NCBI RefSeq assembly: GCF_000585215.1
Contig: NZ_AONC01000035.1
Location: forward strand, 1 to 64,000
Direction of reading: 5' to 3'
DNA length: 64,000 nt
Origin: Imhoffiella purpurea
GTDB taxonomy: Bacteria; Pseudomonadota; Gammaproteobacteria; Chromatiales; Chromatiaceae
In this document: one piece after another, positions 54,302 to 63,199 of the stretch
How the letters are laid out: each line of letters begins with the position of its first letter
Position numbering within the stretch: the first letter of the stretch is position 1
The notes under the pieces: generated by a model
Told to the model about the DNA's origin: nothing
Database searches by the model: none
What the model saw: the letters and a program-made list of their open reading frames with translations, nothing else
Translations under genes and position numbers: made by a program

Positions 54302-55552
54302 TCACAGCCCCGCCAGCAGATCCTCGACGACCTGCTGGATCTGATCATTGTCGAACCCACACCCCGAATCGCGATTGATCACCTTCCGCAACTGGCCGAT
54401 CACGTCCTCGGTCAGGATCGACCGGATGACGTTTTCACGGGTGAGCGCCTTGACCTCGTTCCACTGTCGCTCGATCAGCCCTCCGCGCGTCATCCCGAAC
54501 CGGGAGATCAGCACCAGTTTGGCGCAATCGTCCAGGCTGATGTCGGGACGCAGGTCCACGGAGAACACCAGATTGGCTTCGACCTTGTCGTGGGCCGAGA
54601 TGTGGTAGACCTGCCAGGTCGTCAGGTTGGTCAGGAAGGCCCAGCGAATGCCGGAATAGGCCCCGTAGGATGTGGCCTGGAAAATGTGCTTGTCGCGCAA
54701 CGACAGCCCGGCCTTCTTGGCTTCGCCGACCATGACGTCCCTGGTGTCGATCGAGAGCACATAGTCGGCCTTCCGCCCCTGCACGACCTGCTCGGCCTGG
54801 ACCTCGTCCATAGCGTATTCAAAGGCGTCCATCAGGATCTTGTCGATGACCATCCTGGTGTTGCTCTCGTTGTACTGTCCGTCCACCGCCTTCTGCACCT
54901 GCGGCATCAGTGCCTTCAGCGCCTGCTGCAGCTTGGCCGCCCGCTCCAGGATCGCCTGCTGCTTGCGCGTCAGCGTCGCGCTCTCCTCCTGGGCCGCGCC
55001 CGCTCCCCCGTCCGCCGCGCCGATCTCCACCCCGAGCTCGACGGCGAGCGCTTCCAGTCCCCCGCTATACCCCTGGCCAACGGCCCGGAATTTCCAGCCC
55101 CCGTGGTAGCGGTATAGCTCGCCCAGGATCAAGGCCAGCTCGTCGCTCGCCTCGCGAAAGTCGTAGCGTGCGAAGCACCCGCCGGCGGGATCGGACATCC
55201 GGATGCCGATTCTCCCCACCATCCCGAAACTCGGATGATCGCCTTGGCCGGCGTCGAGCGTGATGGCGAACACGATCTTCGCGACATCCTCGGGAACGCG
55301 CGTCAGGTCGGCCGCGAACTCGGCCCGGTTCTCTCGGTCACCGGGCTCGGTGTTGAGCGTGAGGCAGCCGGCTTGCGCCGAGGGCTGGTTGTAGAACACG
55401 AAGTCCTGATCGCACCGAACGCGCTCGTTTGCCCCGACCAGGAAGGCGCTGACATCGATCTCGTACGGCGCGCCCCTGTCCCAGCCCACGCCCACGAGAA
55501 TGCGCTCGCGATCGATCTGAACATTCGCGCCCCGCACCAACACGTCCGTCAT
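54302..55552 (-). CDS. TerD domain fused to a PD-(D/E)XK nuclease (HsdR_N-like)
   Basis: 416 residues from ATG 55552 (GGAAGG upstream). Residues 1-180 are a complete TerD domain: GVGWD (21-25), DVSAFLVG, CDQDFVFYNQ with the Ca-binding aspartates, IVFAITLD, and GELYRYHGGWKFRAVGQGYSGGLEAL. A coiled coil (about 192-225) leads to a nuclease domain like the N-terminal part of type I restriction R subunits: D263 (ADYVL), E277 and K279 (GEAKK), Q292, and AFLTNLTTWQVY. This fits a Mg-dependent DNA nuclease coupled to a Ca-binding stress domain. It stands alone, with no methylase or other ter genes, in the cargo region of the element, which suggests a defence role. An inactive or regulatory role is also possible. 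Confidence 0.88.
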   Translation of the reverse strand: MTDVLVRGANVQIDRERILVGVGWDRGAPYEIDVSAFLVGANERVRCDQDFVFYNQPSAQAGCLTLNTEPGDRENRAEFAADLTRVPEDVAKIVFAITLDAGQGDHPSFGMVGRIGIRMSDPAGGCFARYDFREASDELALILGELYRYHGGWKFRAVGQGYSGGLEALAVELGVEIGAADGGAGAAQEESATLTRKQQAILERAAKLQQALKALMPQVQKAVDGQYNESNTRMVIDKILMDAFEYAMDEVQAEQVVQGRKADYVLSIDTRDVMVGEAKKAGLSLRDKHIFQATSYGAYSGIRWAFLTNLTTWQVYHISAHDKVEANLVFSVDLRPDISLDDCAKLVLISRFGMTRGGLIERQWNEVKALTRENVIRSILTEDVIGQLRKVINRDSGCGFDNDQIQQVVEDLLAGL

Positions 55553-55871
55553 CTCGGCCTTCCTCGTCACTCGGGTACGGCCGCCCGTCGCCGCCGCCTC
55601 TGGCCGTAGCCTTACACAGGCTGAGGTGGCGGGCAATGGCGTGAGAGGTGGGCATACCCGAATCGCCTAAACCGTTCCGTGACCCACACGTATGGCGGAT
55701 TCCTCGTCTCTGAGGTCTCACCTTCCCGTTGCGAGTCGCAGAGTCGCGAAAGTCGCAGCAGACGAGACGTGGCGGGTTTGGCGGGAGTGGTGGGTTTGTT
55801 TCGGGCGGCTGGATTCTCGCGTCTGGACGTTAGAAGACACTGCTAGACTATCAGGGTATCAAGGCCCATCT

Positions 55872-55890
55872 GGGGGCAACTTTAGGGGCA
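55872..55890 (+). repeat. candidate integrase arm-type sites, right end
   Basis: GGGGGCA (55872-55878) and AGGGGCA (55884-55890), 12 bases apart, matching the pair at 42494 and 42506 in motif and spacing. Confidence 0.6.
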
Positions 55891-55964
55891 ACACGACGAA
55901 TTACATAAAATATTTCTGATTACAGACAGATGCTTACGAGCAATATTCGGTAGACGCCGCCCAA

Positions 55965-55975
55965 TTCGATTTCCG
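55965..55975 (+). other. right attachment site (degenerate ssrA T-loop copy)
   Basis: TTCGATTTCCG, one mismatch to the ssrA T-loop. It is followed, as at the left end, by GACATC, a CCCGC/GCGGG hairpin and TTTTTTATTGCCT, but about 24 bases of the left-end sequence (including CCTCCACCA) are missing. Confidence 0.5.
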
Positions 55976-55994
55976 ACGACATCTCAGAAAGCCC

Positions 55995-56022
55995 AAAAGC
56001 CCGCGCTCCAGCGGGCTTTTTT
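55995..56022. terminator. terminator at the right island end (probable displaced ssrA terminator)
   Basis: AAAAGCCCGC / GCGGGCTTTT stem with a 6-base loop and T run, able to act on both strands. The 13 bases TTTTTTATTGCCT at its end (56017-56029) are identical to 42433-42445 at the ssrA terminator. Confidence 0.7.
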
Positions 56023-56158
56023 ATTGCCTGCTCGATCGGCGCGGCGCCCCCCGAGACAGTGGATCACCCAACACCTTGCGCGCATACCTCGGTAGACATC
56101 CAGATCACGCAACGGTGAGCCGAGCCAGACCTGTCGAGCGACGCATAGGCCGGAGCCT

Positions 56159-56581
56159 TCACTCGAAATCCGGATACTGTTCCGGTCTCTCGCCCGTCTC
56201 CTCAATGAGACGCGGATACTCTGCGCCCGGCTCGGCCTCGAAGGGCTTCTTGCGGCTGCGGCTGACCTGAAAGATCCAATTGTCGCCATAGTCGAACAGA
56301 TAGAAGAGCTTGCGGTGCTTGGGCAGTGGAAACAGCTCCTCAACCCGCGTCTCCCAAGGCGCGGCCTCGCCCCACTCCTCGTCGAAGAGGACGCGCTCGT
56401 GGCTCCAGGGGGTACGGGCGATGAAGAAGCTGTAGAGATGGTCGTTGTCGAAACCGACGGTCCGCAGGATCAGTCGATGCAGGGCATCCAGTGTCGTGGA
56501 GGCGTCGAGCGCGACGCTCGCCGACCACTCCTGTTCGGCATAGCAGCCGGATACGAGCTTGATGTTCAGCGTCCAGATCAT
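56159..56581 (-). CDS. plasmid pRiA4b ORF-3 family protein
   Basis: 140 residues. Typical family features: a ubiquitin-like start IKLVSG, LDALHRLILRTVGFDNDHLYSFF, and the conserved LFYLFDYGDNWIFQVSRSRKKPFE with RLIEETGERPEQYPDFE at the end. Function unknown; common in plasmids and islands. ATG 56581 is preferred over an upstream extension to 56806 that is not protein-like. It lies just outside the proposed right end of the ssrA element. Confidence 0.85.
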   Translation of the reverse strand: MIWTLNIKLVSGCYAEQEWSASVALDASTTLDALHRLILRTVGFDNDHLYSFFIARTPWSHERVLFDEEWGEAAPWETRVEELFPLPKHRKLFYLFDYGDNWIFQVSRSRKKPFEAEPGAEYPRLIEETGERPEQYPDFE

Positions 56582-56856
56582 ATGACACACTACTTGGCTA
56601 CGTTCGCGACCACGGCCGAAAGGAAGGTCGGCAATGCGCGACCTGCCTCCAGACCGGTTGTATGGAAACCAGGGGCCAAGATACTTCAAGCCGCCTCGGC
56701 GACGATAGGCTCGGACTCCAAGGGTGTTCACATATACGACGGCGAAGACAATCCAAACCGTTGAGACTGAAGTCGGAGATGCTTGTTGGACGCCGTTTGC
56801 ACTCAAGCCGCAATCGCTTACGAATCAGCTTATTAAGCCGGCCAGAAGACACCCTC

Positions 56857-59129
56857 CTATGCGGAAGGCAATCTGAATTCCGCCATCACCGCCCGCAGCC
56901 GCTCGGCCATGACCGCGAGCTGATGACTGGCCTCCGCCGTTTCGCGCGCCCCTCCCGAGGTTCGCTCGGCGACGATGCCGATATGGGTGACATTGGTGTT
57001 GATCTCTTCGGCGACCTGGAACTGCTCCTCGGCCGCGCTGGCAATCTGCAGGTTCATGTCGGAGATTCGGTGGATGCCCTGGAGAATCCTCTCAAGCGCA
57101 TCTCCGGCCCGGCTCGCGGCCACCGCGGCCGAGTGCGTCGCGTCCCGTCCGGATTGCGACTCGGAGGCGGCCTGAGTCGAGTGACGCTGCAGCGCACCGA
57201 TCATCTCCTCGATATGCCGGGTCGATTCCTGGGTCTTCTGCGCCAGGGACCTGACCTCATCGGCCACGACGGCGAAGCCTCGGCCCTGCTCCCCGGCTCG
57301 CGCGGCCTCGATCGCCGCATTCAGGGCGAGCAGGTTGGTCTGCTCGGCGACGTTGCGGATCACCTCGACCACCGTCTCGATCCGGGCGCTGCTGTCGGCG
57401 ACGGATCCGATCACGGCCGTGATCGACTCCATCCTCTCGGCCAGTCCCTGGATGTCGGCGATGGTCTCGGAGACGATCTGGCGCCCGCGCTCGGTCTCGG
57501 AAACGGCCGAGCGGGAGGCCTGGGAGGTCTCCTCCGCGTGTCTGGCCACCTCCTGCACCGAGGCCGACATCTGGGTGATGGCGGTGGCGACGACCGAGGT
57601 ATCGCGCTCCTGCTCGCCGATGCTGCGGCTCGTCTGATCGCTGATGTTGGAGGTCTCCTCGGCCGTCGTCGCCAAACCATCGGATATCTCGGCGACCTGA
57701 GCGACCATCCGCCGCAGCGTATGGCTCATGCGACGCAAGGCCGCATAGACGCCGGACTCCCCGGCGGTTCGGGGCAGTTCGAGCGTCAGATCGCCATCGG
57801 CGATCGCCTCGGCGATGCGGCGCATATCGGCGGGCTCCCCGCCGAGCGGTCTGGTGATCGCGCGTTTCTCCAGCAGCGCCAGAAGGACGATGGCGACGAC
57901 CGCGAGGAACAGGACGCCCAGGGTCAGACGCCGTACTTGCCGGATCGGAGCGAAGGCCTCGGCTTCGTCGATCTCCGCCAGCAGCGCCCAGGTGGTGTCG
58001 CCGACCGACAGCGGACGATAGACGGACAACACCGGGTTGCCAGTGTAGTCGATGACGATCTGCGCTCCGGACTCCCCGGCCAATGCCTCGTCGGCCGCCA
58101 CCGTTCTCACCTGCCCGGTCTGGGGGTTCCGGAAGGAGGCGAGCACCGAATGATGGATCGGATCGAGGAAGGAATCCGAACGCATCAGATGATCGCCGCC
58201 CACCAGATAGGTTTCGCCGCTCGCCCCAAACCCTGGCGCTCGGTCATGATCGCGTTCAGTTCCCCGATCGGAAACTGGAAGACGACCGCCCCCAGCCTCT
58301 GGCCCTGGGCATTCAGAACGGGGGCCGAGACGAACCCGGCGGGTGCTTCGTAGGAAGGGAAATAGCTCGCGAAATCGATGATGGCGGCCTGCCCCGGGGC
58401 GGCCTTGTCGGCCTGACGGAATGCCTGCCCCAAACCCGTGTCGGCATAGGGGCCATCGCGCAGAGAGGTCGCGAAATCGACCTCCTTGAAGACCGAGTAG
58501 AGCACGCGCCCCGTCCGTTCCTCGACGAGAAAGATGTCATAGAACCCGAATCGTTCGAGGTAGCGTCGAAACACGGGATGAAAGCGTTCGTGCAGTCGAT
58601 GATAGGCGGCGGCACCGTCCGCCCGATCGAGCTTGTCCTTCTCGCCGGTCGGGTAGGGGTTGTCGAGGATGTATGCCGACTGCAGGGCGATCGCGAGCGC
58701 ATCGAGCTCGGCCAGAGCACCATCGAGCTCCGGTCGTCGTCCGTCATGGCGTTGGGCGTAGGCGGATGCGAACGACTCCGAGTAGTCCTTTTTCAGCCGA
58801 TCCCGCATGCCTTGGATTCGGGGCGCGTCCAACGAGGATTCCTGCAGGTATCGCTCGGCGGCGCTACCGAAGCCCTCCAATGCCTCGACGACCTCCAGAC
58901 TATCGGCGAAGCTCAGCGTCAGGTCGGTCAGGCCATCGAGATAACGTTCGATGGTTGCATGCTTGATCTCCGCGACGGCGGTCAATTTGTTGAACGCCTG
59001 CTTCGACAGGGCATCGCTGGCAATCGACAGGGTGATGAGCGCAAGCAAGGAGAGCGGAATGATTCCCGTCGCCAACAGGACCAGCAGCAAGCGAGAGCCG
59101 AGCGTCATGCGAGCTGGAAAGCGGAACAT
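56857..59129 (-). pseudogene. methyl-accepting chemotaxis protein with a one-base frameshift
   Basis: The two frames (59129 to about 58227, then to 56857) together make one chemoreceptor of about 755 residues: N-terminal helix (LLLVLLATGIIPLSLLALITL), a large double-Cache-type periplasmic domain, a second helix ([19 protein letters not shown]), a HAMP-like region and a full MA signalling domain with [35 protein letters not shown]. The break is at a run of four G (58224-58227, minus strand); five would restore [18 protein letters not shown]. It may be a real mutation, a phase-variable run or a sequencing error. Confidence 0.85.
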
Positions 59130-59615
59130 ATCACCCTCGACCGATCATGGGTTGCAGTTGGGTGCCGAGGATCCCCGCCTCCTGGCAGAGAGAGGATTGA
59201 GTTCCTCGATAGACTCCAGTCAGCTTCAGCTGTGAAGCCGTCGACCGAGAGGCCAGGGGGGACTCGGGGTCGTCACTTCTTGCGTGATCCATGAACCGGC
59301 GTGACCCAGGTCACTGGCATAAGCCGAGCGGCGTCGCACGGCTTCCGCGACCAATCCCTGCTCATGATCCTGCTCTACTGGACCGATGATAGACCCCCAA
59401 GCGCAAAATCCAACACATAACGTCGCCGGCGAGACGAGGATTGCGGGACGGCACGAGACCGGCCAGGAGCGCACAGGGGACCGCCCACACCCTCGAGCGG
59501 CCCGGATGGACGGACCGCGCCTTCTATCCTCGGATCACGCAAGGGCGCGGCGAGGCGCAGCGGGCCATACTTGCGATCCGAACCTCCACTCACCGAACCC
59601 CCTCGAGGCCATCGC
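59130..59615. other. 486-base gene-free stretch between chemoreceptor and debranching enzyme
   Basis: Divergent genes on both sides, so promoters for both should lie here. No gene, repeat or clear regulatory motif was found. Confidence 0.4.
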
Positions 59616-61682
59616 ATGAGCGCTCTCCCATCCAATGCCAGGTCCGATGAACTGCCGAAAGCTGTCGGCTTCGGCCGCGAGATCTGCGGCCAGCTCGACC
59701 AGGCCGAGCGCCGCGAATGGTGGCTGACCAACGGCCGGGGCGCCTATGCCGCCGGGACCCTGGCCGGCTCGCTGACACGCCGCTATCACGGGATCCTGGT
59801 CGCGCCCGTCGCGCCGCCGCTCGGGCGCGTCCTGGTCCTCGCCAAGGCCGACGCCAGACTGGTCGAGGGCGAACGCGAATGGCCGCTCTTCACCAACCGC
59901 TGGTCCGGCGGGGCGGTGCAGCCTGCCGGGCTGGTTCGGATCGAATCCTTCCGCCTCGTGGGACGCATTCCGACCTGGATCTACGCGATCGGCGACATCC
60001 GGATCGAGCAGCGGATCTGGCTGGAGCGGAACGCCGATCGGATCTGGATCGCCTGGCGTCCAGTCGCCGGACATCCGGACCGGAATCTGCGGCTCCGCGT
60101 CGATCTGTTGGTGGACGCCCGCGATCATCACGGCGTCACCCAGGGCGGCCATACCCAGCCCGAGCTTCGCCTGGAGGATGGGCAACTGCGCGTCCTGCAT
60201 CACCATTGGTTCGAACTCGGCATCAGGACCATCGGCGGCACAGTCCGCATCGATCCGGCCTGGGTCGAGGCCTTCGACCTGCCGATCGAGCGCGAACGCG
60301 GGCTCGAGGATCGCGACGACCATCTGCGGGTCGCCCAGGCCGAGCTGAGGCTCGAAACCGGGACATGGACCGGCATCACGGCGGCCGTCGGACCAGAGCC
60401 GGCGCCGACACTCGATCTCGAGGAGTCGCTGCGACGTCAGTACGCCCGGGATGCGGAACTGATCGCCCGCGCCCGCTCGGCCGATCCTGCGTTCGAGATG
60501 GCGCCGGACTGGATCCGCCGACTCCTGCTCGCCGCCGACGACTTCATCTTCGCCCGTCCGCTGGAGGACGTACCGGACGGCGAATCGGTCATCGCCGGCT
60601 ATCCCTGGTTCGGCGACTGGGGCCGCGACACCATGATCGCCCTGCCCGGCCTGACCCTGGCGACCGGACGGCCGGAGAGCGCACGGCGGATCCTGGAGAC
60701 CTTCGCCCGCTTCGTCGACGGCGGCATGCTGCCCAACGTCTTCCCCGGCACTGGCGAGGTCCCGGAGTACAACACGGTGGACGCCGCGCTCTGGTATCTG
60801 GAGGCCTGGCGCGCCTATCTGGAGACGACCGGAGACATCGGCGCCCTTGAGCGGGTCTTCCCGACCCTCGACGCCATCGTCCGGGCCTACCGCGACGGCA
60901 CCCGTTACGGCATCGGCATGGACCCGGAGGACGGTCTGATCCGGGCCGGCGAGCCGGGCGTACAGCTCACCTGGATGGACGCCATGGTCGACGGCTGGGT
61001 GGTGACGCCCAGGATCGGCAAGCCGGTGGAGATCAACGCGCTCTGGTACAACGGCCTGGTCGCCATGCGCGACTTCGCCCTGCGGCTCGGGCTCGATCCG
61101 GCACCCTATGCCCGGCTGGCCGAAGACGCGGCAGCCGGTTTCCAGCGCTACCTGAGATCCGACGGCGACGGGCTCATCGACGTGCTGGACGGCCCCGAGG
61201 GCGACGACGCCAGCCTGCGCCCCAACCAGATCTTCGCCGTCAGCCTGCCGGCGTCGCCCCTGTCGCCCGAACAGCAGGCCCGCGTGGTCTCGGTCTGCGG
61301 ACGCGAGCTGCTCACCTCCCACGGACTGCGCTCGCTGGCACCCTCGCACCCGGACTACCGGGGACGCTATCTCGGCGATCGCTGGGAGCGCGACGGCGCC
61401 TATCACCAGGGCACGGTCTGGGGCTGGCTGCTCGGCCATTACGCCCTGGCCGAATACCGGGTGACCGATGATGCGGAGCTGGCACTTTCGCGCCTGGAAC
61501 CCATGGCAGATCATCTGCGCGACGCGGGGCTCGGCAGCATCGGCGAGATCTTCGACGGCGATCCGCCCCATACCCCGCGCGGCACACCGCTCCAGGCCTG
61601 GTCCGTGGCCTGCACGCTGGAGGCATGGTGGCGTCTGCGTCGGACGCAGACAGCGGACCCGGGTCAGGTACCCGCGACGTGA
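59616..61682 (+). CDS. amylo-alpha-1,6-glucosidase / glycogen debranching-type protein
   Basis: 688 residues from ATG 59616. The N-terminal bacterial-type GDE domain (about 15-270) has EWWLTNGRGAYAAGTLAGSLTRRYHGILVA, and the C-terminal (alpha/alpha)6 GDE domain has AGYPWFGDWGRDTMIALPGLTLATGR, FPGTGEVPEYNTVDAALWYLEAWRAYLE, VQLTWMDAMVDGWVVTPRIGKPVEINALWYNGL and DGAYHQGTVWGWLLGHY. It cleaves alpha-1,6 branches of glycogen, the usual storage polymer in purple bacteria. Alone here, with no other glycogen genes nearby. Confidence 0.93.
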   Translation: MSALPSNARSDELPKAVGFGREICGQLDQAERREWWLTNGRGAYAAGTLAGSLTRRYHGILVAPVAPPLGRVLVLAKADARLVEGEREWPLFTNRWSGGAVQPAGLVRIESFRLVGRIPTWIYAIGDIRIEQRIWLERNADRIWIAWRPVAGHPDRNLRLRVDLLVDARDHHGVTQGGHTQPELRLEDGQLRVLHHHWFELGIRTIGGTVRIDPAWVEAFDLPIERERGLEDRDDHLRVAQAELRLETGTWTGITAAVGPEPAPTLDLEESLRRQYARDAELIARARSADPAFEMAPDWIRRLLLAADDFIFARPLEDVPDGESVIAGYPWFGDWGRDTMIALPGLTLATGRPESARRILETFARFVDGGMLPNVFPGTGEVPEYNTVDAALWYLEAWRAYLETTGDIGALERVFPTLDAIVRAYRDGTRYGIGMDPEDGLIRAGEPGVQLTWMDAMVDGWVVTPRIGKPVEINALWYNGLVAMRDFALRLGLDPAPYARLAEDAAAGFQRYLRSDGDGLIDVLDGPEGDDASLRPNQIFAVSLPASPLSPEQQARVVSVCGRELLTSHGLRSLAPSHPDYRGRYLGDRWERDGAYHQGTVWGWLLGHYALAEYRVTDDAELALSRLEPMADHLRDAGLGSIGEIFDGDPPHTPRGTPLQAWSVACTLEAWWRLRRTQTADPGQVPAT

Positions 61683-61759
61683 CCGGCTGCAAGGTGTCGT
61701 TCGGCGAGGGTGTCGCCACGCTGGTCCGGCCAACAGCGACGGGGCCTGCCCCGGCTGAG

Positions 61760-62296
61760 TCAAGGGCGGACCGGCGTCGCGGTCCATTCCTCCACCAGGA
61801 GACCGAAGACGAGCACGTCATCGTATCGGCCGTCGATCTTGCATGCCCTGCGCATACGCCCTTCTTCACGGAAGCCCATGGCGCGATAGAGGGCGATCGC
61901 CGCGCCGTTGGAGGCGAAGACCTCGAGCTCCACCCGCTCGAACCCATGCCGGAAGGCATCCTCCAGGGCGCTCGCCATCAGCGTCCTTCCCCAGCCCCGG
62001 CCTCGGTACCGCGGCATGAGTCCGATTCCCAGGCGCCCCATATGCCTCGATACCTGGAAGGTTTCGCGGGCGATATTGCACCAGCCGACCAGATCGTCTC
62101 CATCGAGGGCAACCCAATGAACGCCACCGGACGCCTTCTGCCCACGAATGTACGCTCGGGTCTCCTCGGCCGAAAACCCCTCCGTGGTCACCAGAAACCG
62201 TCTTTCCCTCGCGACCGCAGTGACGCAGCGCGCAACGGCATCCGCATCCGCGATCTCCGTCGTCCTGATACCAAGCACCATAGCCTCCTCGATCAT
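61760..62296 (-). CDS. GNAT-family N-acetyltransferase
   Basis: 178 residues (ATG 62296; ATG 62281 is an alternative). The acetyl-CoA loop is LGIGLMPRYRGRGWGRTLM, followed by VELEVFASNGAAIALYRAMGFREEGRMRRACKIDGRYDDVLVFGLL, typical of RimJ/RimI-like enzymes that acetylate proteins or small amines. Convergent with the debranching gene. The substrate is unknown. Confidence 0.88.
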   Translation of the reverse strand: MIEEAMVLGIRTTEIADADAVARCVTAVARERRFLVTTEGFSAEETRAYIRGQKASGGVHWVALDGDDLVGWCNIARETFQVSRHMGRLGIGLMPRYRGRGWGRTLMASALEDAFRHGFERVELEVFASNGAAIALYRAMGFREEGRMRRACKIDGRYDDVLVFGLLVEEWTATPVRP

Positions 62297-62601
62297 GCCG
62301 CCAACAAAGCGCGCGCAGAATGGAGCTCACTGGCCTAACTTTGTCGACACACCGGACTTGCGCCGTCCGCCATTTTCACTGCCGAACCATTATTCACGCG
62401 GCAAGGGATTCGAGCGAGCCACCAGATCGGACGATATCGGTCATCGGCCGGCTTGGGCCGCACAGCCTTGGCAATCGAGGCTGGATTCGCTTACCATTAT
62501 TGACAATTATCAATAACGAAGCGTGTCGGCTGGACGATTCCCAATCGCCGCCAGACCGCCATTCGGTGCACCGAAGCGCACCACCAAAGGAGGACAGGAA
62601 G
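62297..62601. other. 305-base promoter region of the tetraheme cytochrome gene
   Basis: Between the divergent GNAT gene and the cytochrome gene. It contains the FNR-like palindrome at 62498-62517 and a strong ribosome site at about 62587-62593. No gene seen. Confidence 0.5.
62498..62517 (+). promoter_or_regulatory. FNR/ANR-like box upstream of the tetraheme cytochrome gene
   Basis: Palindrome TTATTGA-CAATTA-TCAATAA containing TTGACaattATCAA (62500-62513), one mismatch to the FNR consensus TTGATN4ATCAA. It is 88 bases before the ATG, a good place for oxygen-dependent activation. Confidence 0.6.
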
Positions 62602-63168
62602 ATGTCGAAGACGTCTTCGCGCCGCATTTCCATGATAACAGCGGGGTATCTGTTTGCCGCCGGCATACTCTTCGTGTGGGGCATCGACTTCGCCATCAAG
62701 TCGACCAACACGCTCGAGTTCTGCACCTCGTGCCACACCATGTCGACCAACTTCGAGGAGTACAAGAAGTCGCTCCACTACAAGAACGCCTCCGGCGTTC
62801 AGGCGACCTGTGCCGACTGCCACGTCCCCAAGCCGCTCGGTCCCAAGCTGGCGACCAAGATCATCGCCGCCAAGGATGTCTATCACGAGGTCGTGGGCAC
62901 CATCGACACGCCCGAGAAGTTCGAGGCCCGGCGCTGGCATCTCGCCAACATGGTCTGGGACCGGATGCGCGCCAGCGACTCCCGCGAGTGCCGCAGCTGT
63001 CACGACTTCGCCAACATGGACCTCTCCGAGCAGGGACGCTCCGCCCGCAGCCGGCACGCAGCCGCCCAGGACAAGGGACAGACCTGCATCGACTGCCACC
63101 GCGGCATCGTCCATTACGAGCCGGACCCGCCCGAAGAAACCGACCCGGAGACGCCGGGCGCCCACTGA
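62602..63168 (+). CDS. NapC/NirT-family tetraheme cytochrome c
   Basis: 188 residues. One N-terminal membrane anchor (about 10-30) and four heme-binding CxxCH motifs at 41-45 (CTSCH), 70-74 (CADCH), 130-134 (CRSCH) and 162-166 (CIDCH). Such proteins take electrons from quinol and pass them to periplasmic reductases. The ribosome site AAAGGAGG is strong. No terminal reductase is visible in the rest of the window; the next gene encodes a periplasmic ankyrin protein, so its partner may lie beyond the end. Confidence 0.93.
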   Translation: MSKTSSRRISMITAGYLFAAGILFVWGIDFAIKSTNTLEFCTSCHTMSTNFEEYKKSLHYKNASGVQATCADCHVPKPLGPKLATKIIAAKDVYHEVVGTIDTPEKFEARRWHLANMVWDRMRASDSRECRSCHDFANMDLSEQGRSARSRHAAAQDKGQTCIDCHRGIVHYEPDPPEETDPETPGAH

Positions 63169-63199
63169 CCCGGCCAGCGAGCGAGGGTAAGCAGAGACC

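Larger units (their letters stand above)
42358..55975. mobile_element. integrative element inserted at the 3' end of ssrA
   Basis: About 13.6 kb. It begins at the ssrA T-loop, where an intact tmRNA 3' end is kept, and has a P4-type integrase as first gene. AlpA, a TOPRIM/DUF927 primase-helicase, small overlapping genes, a DUF5681-like protein, a repeat-binding regulator, brnTA and a TerD-nuclease fusion follow. The right end shows a degenerate copy of the ssrA T-loop and downstream terminator (TTCGATTTCCG, GACATC, then a hairpin followed by TTTTTTATTGCCT). Twelve-base-spaced GGGGGCA sites lie just inside both ends. No full set of virion genes is seen, so it resembles a satellite or a small integrative element rather than a complete prophage. 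Confidence 0.75.
55553..56158. other. gene-free right end of the island and junction
   Basis: 606 bases without a convincing gene. It holds the promoter for the TerD-nuclease gene, the right arm-type sites (55872-55890), the degenerate ssrA T-loop copy (55965-55975) and a terminator (55995-56022). A short open frame at 55692-55919 has no ribosome site and is not protein-like. Confidence 0.6.

Noticed and set aside
55692-55919. 75-codon frame at the right end of the island
   Set aside because: No ribosome site, odd composition, and it runs through the candidate integrase arm sites.
42358-55975. Complete prophage
   Set aside because: No terminase large subunit, portal, capsid or lysis genes are seen between the attachment sites.
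59535-61787. 750-codon open frame on the minus strand
   Set aside because: It mirrors the debranching enzyme gene, whose protein is clearly conserved; high GC keeps the opposite strand open.
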